From assembly GCF_032884065.1 (NCBI RefSeq), contig NC_088863.1:43320310-43384309 (forward strand): DNA of 64,000 nucleotides, read 5' to 3'. Shown here in pieces: positions 60,118 to 64,000 of this stretch. The stretch's first letter is position 1. Each line of letters begins with the position of its first letter. The position numbers and the translations under genes are program-made. The DNA comes from Artemia franciscana. Its lineage: Eukaryota > Arthropoda > Branchiopoda > Anostraca > Artemiidae. The notes under the pieces are model-generated. The model was not told the origin of the DNA, did not search any database, and saw only the letters and a list, made by a program, of their open reading frames with translations.

Positions 60118-61989
60118 GTTCAAAAAGCCAAATTTGTACTACAAATTTTAATATGCCGAATTTTCGGGACATCTAGGCTTCTTGATACACCTTTAATGCC
60201 TCTGTGAGTCTCTTATAAGAACAATATTATATCATCTTGTAGACAAAGATATTGTTATTTAAACATTGTCCATATGAAAAGTGATTTTTCTTGTTGTTTA
60301 AGCCAGGGAACTCTAAGTTTCCTGTATTTGGTTTATGGGGATGACAATTCCTATGAATTCCTATGAAGGCGATGACAATTCCTATGAACCCCTTCCATTT
60401 TTTAGGGGTTCCAGGCTTGTTTTTCCCGAATCCCATAGATTTGTTTTGTAATAGCTTTTTACTATAAAGATTAATCCAGGTAATAATTACCATTGCCTAA
60501 TCAGCTACACACGGCAATTTTTTTTAACAGCGTATTTTATTAAAACATGTTTTTTAAGTTTTGGTTGCTATGGGACGTGATTCGTACTTTACTAAGTTGT
60601 AGCTACGGCTGCAACCGAGGTGTATTCCAGTCATAATTCCCTAGTCCACAAGCTGCTTACTATATTCAACTACAGCTTACTATGCTTGGTGAGAACTTCT
60701 GCTGTATAAGCAAAGGTTGGAATGAAACAGATTGATGCTTTCAATCTGTAAATATTAAAGTTTTTAAGGACTGCTTATTTTTGCTTCTAGTGTGTTGAAT
60801 TGAAACAAAATCTGTTAAGTTAATAGTCAATATTAGCTTTCCATCCAGATTGTATTGCCGTCATGTCACTTACCATGGTAACCAAAATGCCGCCAAAAAA
60901 ATACGGTATTACGGTAATTTGCTTATTGATAACTGATGATAAAAGACGGTAATAAGATAATAGTGGTTAAGTAATAACTCAATGGCTACTGACATATTAC
61001 CGACACGCTTTAAAGACAACGAAAAAAAACTCAATTTTTTTGTTAATTTTGTTTACCACTTTGGTGTCTATTTTTTTATGTGTTTTTTATTCATTTTGCA
61101 GTTCTTGCGAACAAGCTGCTGTTTTATTCATTGAAGTCTGTTTAAAAAAAAAATAAAGGTTAGGTTCTTTGCAGAGACAGCTGTGCTTTTTCTAGATGCT
61201 GTTGTAATTCTTATTCATGAACATCATCTAACTTTATTTACTACTTAACGAACAGTTTTTCTTGTGTTTCTTATAGCAAAGGATACATCAAACATGATTA
61301 AAGCTTGCTTTATTCCTAGGGTAATAATTCTTAATTTTTAGTAGCATTTTGTCGTTTTATTTACTTTTTGATCTTTTTTTTGGGGGTTGGGAAAGAGAGG
61401 TTTTTATAAGCCTTAGTTTTAAAGCAAATATGATTTTTTGGTAAAGCTGATAGGTAAAATATCTTGACAAGGTGTGTTTTGAGAGAGGTTGAGAAAGCGA
61501 GGTCTCTTAAAGGCGATTAGGCGCCAATTTACAGAAATTATTGGGAAGAAGCAAATATGTATTTTTCAACATCTGGTGGGGGCAGGTTTTGGAGTAATTT
61601 AATTTTTTTTCAACGAAAGCACCAAAAACAGCCATTTTCAATTAAAATACCGAAAAAAATGTGTTTTTTTCTGATTCGTAGTAAATGATAAGTGACAAAC
61701 AGGCAACAGTATTCACCATAAATGTGTCGAGCTGATTTATATTTAGTATTTTTGAAGGTCTATGAGGAGATTTCTAGGAAAAGATCTATTATAGACCCTA
61801 ACTGAGCATATTGCTTTAGAATAATAGAAAAGTCACCTTGAAGGTCTTAAAAGCGTATAGAGTGCACTCAGAGAGCTTGCGCAGTTTTAAGAGGAAAATT
61901 ATAGCTGCCCTTTTCTAAACAAGAATTCTCTAACCGAGCAGGATCGATTGCATTATTATCTTTGCTTTTAGAGTCCTTTCGTTTTACAG
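60118..61989. other. ABCG intron, unassigned
   Basis: AT-rich; a short duplicated piece GATGACAATTCCTATGAA occurs at 60339 and 60371. No other feature. Ends in acceptor CGTTTTACAG. Confidence 0.5.
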
Positions 61990-62228
61990 GTTCTAACTAA
62001 CCCCCAGCTTTTCTTTTGTGATGAACCAACATCCGGCCTTGACTCATATATGGCCCAAAACATTGTAACTATGCTTACTGATATGGCGAAAAGAGGTACC
62101 ACTGTGATTTGTACCATACACCAGCCCTCTTCAGAAGTGTTTGCCCTGTTTGACAAGCTGCTATTGATTGCAGAAGGAAGAGTTGCTTACATGGGACCAG
62201 CAAAAGACACTGTTAACTTTTTCCAATC
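61990..62228 (+). CDS. White-type ABCG transporter, exon 4: Walker B, D-loop, H-loop
   Basis: Reads [20 protein letters not shown] (Walker B LFFCDEP and D-loop SGLD), [36 protein letters not shown] (H-loop His) and [22 protein letters not shown]. The AEGRVAY/F-x-G segment is characteristic of White/Scarlet. Donor CAATC|GTAAGT leaves two bases of the next codon. The remaining linker and six-helix membrane domain are not in the window. Confidence 0.94.
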
Positions 62229-64000
62229 GTAAGTATTTATCGTGCTAAGATAATCTGTAAGGGAAGCGCACTAAAAGAATTTTAAATTAGAACTCACTAT
62301 TCTAAGACAGGCTTTACAATTTCGTTTAAGCCCACTTGTTGCTATTCAACTGATTCAACTGATAAAACCAAAACCAGTTTTGTGTGCCACTCAGACCTGC
62401 CTCTGTTATTCAAACATTTCCCTCTTTTTCAAAAGTACATCGGCCATAGAAAAACAGGTTTCATGTATGCCGCAGCTGCCCATAGCTTTATTCCGCTGAC
62501 CTAGTTTTAAGACAGATCTTAAAAAAAATACTTTTAAACCCAATAAAAATTACATTTAGACCTAATTCGACTGAACACGAAATTTAACTTAACTGATTAA
62601 GACATTGCCATGAAGTGAACCTAGACATATGATTTTTTGTTCGTTTTTTCAATTTGGAGGCCACGTTCTGTGAACCCTCCTTTTATAAGCCCTCCCCTGA
62701 CTGAAGTTAAGATTCATGGTCGAATATGGACTGTACTGAACTTAGAATTAGAATAGACTTGAGCCCCCCCCCCCCGAAAAAAAATCCTCGTATAATTTGA
62801 TAATTCGAATTGCACTTTAAAAATGCACTGCAAGTAATTTTTCTACTTTAACTGTTATACAAGCAGTCATAATAAAAGGTAAAAGTTAAATTAAAAAGCA
62901 GTGTCATCTACAATCTTTGTAATTTGTTGCCCGTACGAGCCATTTTCTTTAGTATTTGCAGTGCTTCCTTAAATACATCAGAGAAGTTAAATGGGAATAA
63001 ATTGTTGCGCCTACGCTATTTTGGTTAAGTCAACCGTAAGTGATGCTGATGAAAAAATACGACCAAATTTACCGTTTTGATTTTTCGACTGTGAAAGTAA
63101 AATATTATTTTTTAAAAATAAAGTAACAGTATCAGTGTCCTGTCTAATTTTGAAAAGGAAATATAGTTTATTTTTCTATAAAATAAATATAGGCTATTTA
63201 TCATAAAATAAAATATATCTTAGGTAATTTTTTAAGGATTCAGAAAATGTTAATTCGGAATATATACTAGCTTTTTTTCACGGGAAGCGAATAAATTTTT
63301 GAATGAACATGTTTCTTGACACAATAAAAAAAATGACTTTCTTCATCGCTTTGCAGGGAGGGAAATTCCCTCGGTTGAAATATTTTGCATAGGATACAGT
63401 GGTTTTAGTGTGGAGAATTGCGCAAGTCAAATCTTCAAACTCGGATTGATTCTAAATAAGTAAGCTACTTTTACATTAAAATAAACCTTAGATAGTTTTA
63501 GAAGAAATGTTAAGAGGTTAAAAATTCTGGGAACTATTTCAAGACTAAAATACCCATGGACTATTTATAGTATGTTTATATTTTTTTGTATGGGAGTTAA
63601 AAGAGGCAAGCCCGTAAGGGTTGGCCTGAGTTGTCTCTAGGGTCAAAGAAAAAATCACAAAGAAATTACAAAAATCACCGCATTTGAAAATGAACATCTT
63701 TTCTTTATCTCTGGGGTACCAAGCTTTAGTCTAGTGCTTTGGTTTAAAATAGATTTGTCGATAAAATATTATCTAATTGGCCTGGAAAAAGCTGTAAAGA
63801 CTATTACCGATTATTCTGTTGAGTAAGTTGCGTAGTTCAATTCAAAACAGATAATAGAATAAAATAAACAACCTATGAACTCTGCCTTTGACCGAATTGT
63901 TAGTCAGGCTATTATGAAAAGTATATTAGGGAAAGTATTATTTTGTCTTTAATTCCAACTATCGACTCTAAAGGACCTGGGTAAACTGAAGAGGTAAAGA
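62229..64000. other. ABCG intron running off the right edge
   Basis: No further exon with the expected YNPAD-type sequence was found; no repeat of the R1, B or D families was recognised. Confidence 0.5.

Noticed and set aside
63358..63420. Possible next ABCG exon after TTTGCAG
   Set aside because: The conceptual product does not resemble the family continuation (YNPAD-type motif) and has no good donor.

Overview
The window is AT-rich, intron-rich animal nuclear DNA, almost certainly from an arthropod and perhaps a crustacean; the species cannot be fixed from sequence alone. The evidence is spliced eukaryotic genes with GT-AG introns of 2.3 to 17 kb, several decayed LINE families, a pogo-type DNA transposon, a Mutator/YqaJ transposase gene of a kind I know mainly from arthropods and cnidarians, long (TA)n arrays and a short TTAGG-type tract. 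One 10-base N gap lies at 10722-10731.

Two cellular genes are present, both on the + strand. The 3' end of PEX5, the peroxisomal PTS1 import receptor, is spread over four exons (3273-3441, 18198-18355, 20693-20848, 25874-25910) and covers the last TPR repeats and the C-terminal helix. It is followed by the 5' part of a white/scarlet-type ABCG half-transporter: a first coding exon at 38272-38434 and three nucleotide-binding-domain exons (55891-56201, 59360-59458, 61990-62228). The gene runs off the right edge. Splice phases agree at every junction, and Walker A, Q-loop, signature, Walker B and H-loop are all visible.

Nearly everything else is transposable-element debris inside introns and between the two genes. 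From left to right: a LINE-A fragment (1-1482, minus) joined through (TA)n to a Penelope-like RT fragment (1576-2960, minus); a broken Mutator-like transposase + YqaJ nuclease gene (4204-8138, plus, one intron); a CR1-like LINE-B with a 50-base poly(A) tail (10377-12917, minus); a G-run satellite array (15250-16940); a 508-bp tandem duplication (20927-21933); LINE-C (26514-27175 and a nested, split copy 30484-33172, plus); a second LINE-A with an endonuclease domain (27208-29080, minus); an I/R1-like LINE-D with ORF1 (41205-45930, minus); a pogo/Tigger-like element with terminal inverted repeats and TA target duplication (50703-53722, minus); and LINE-E (54074-55713, minus).

Most striking is a set of unclassified high-copy repeats, called here R1, B and D, which are not protein-coding. 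R1 has at least eight copies, up to 1.85 kb. It starts with a short palindrome, carries two long internal inverted-repeat modules, and the loop of one module is found in opposite orientations in different copies. D is bounded by inverted copies of a palindrome, and B begins with a 22-bp palindrome. These repeats flank or interrupt several of the features above, including one small exon of the ABC transporter gene.
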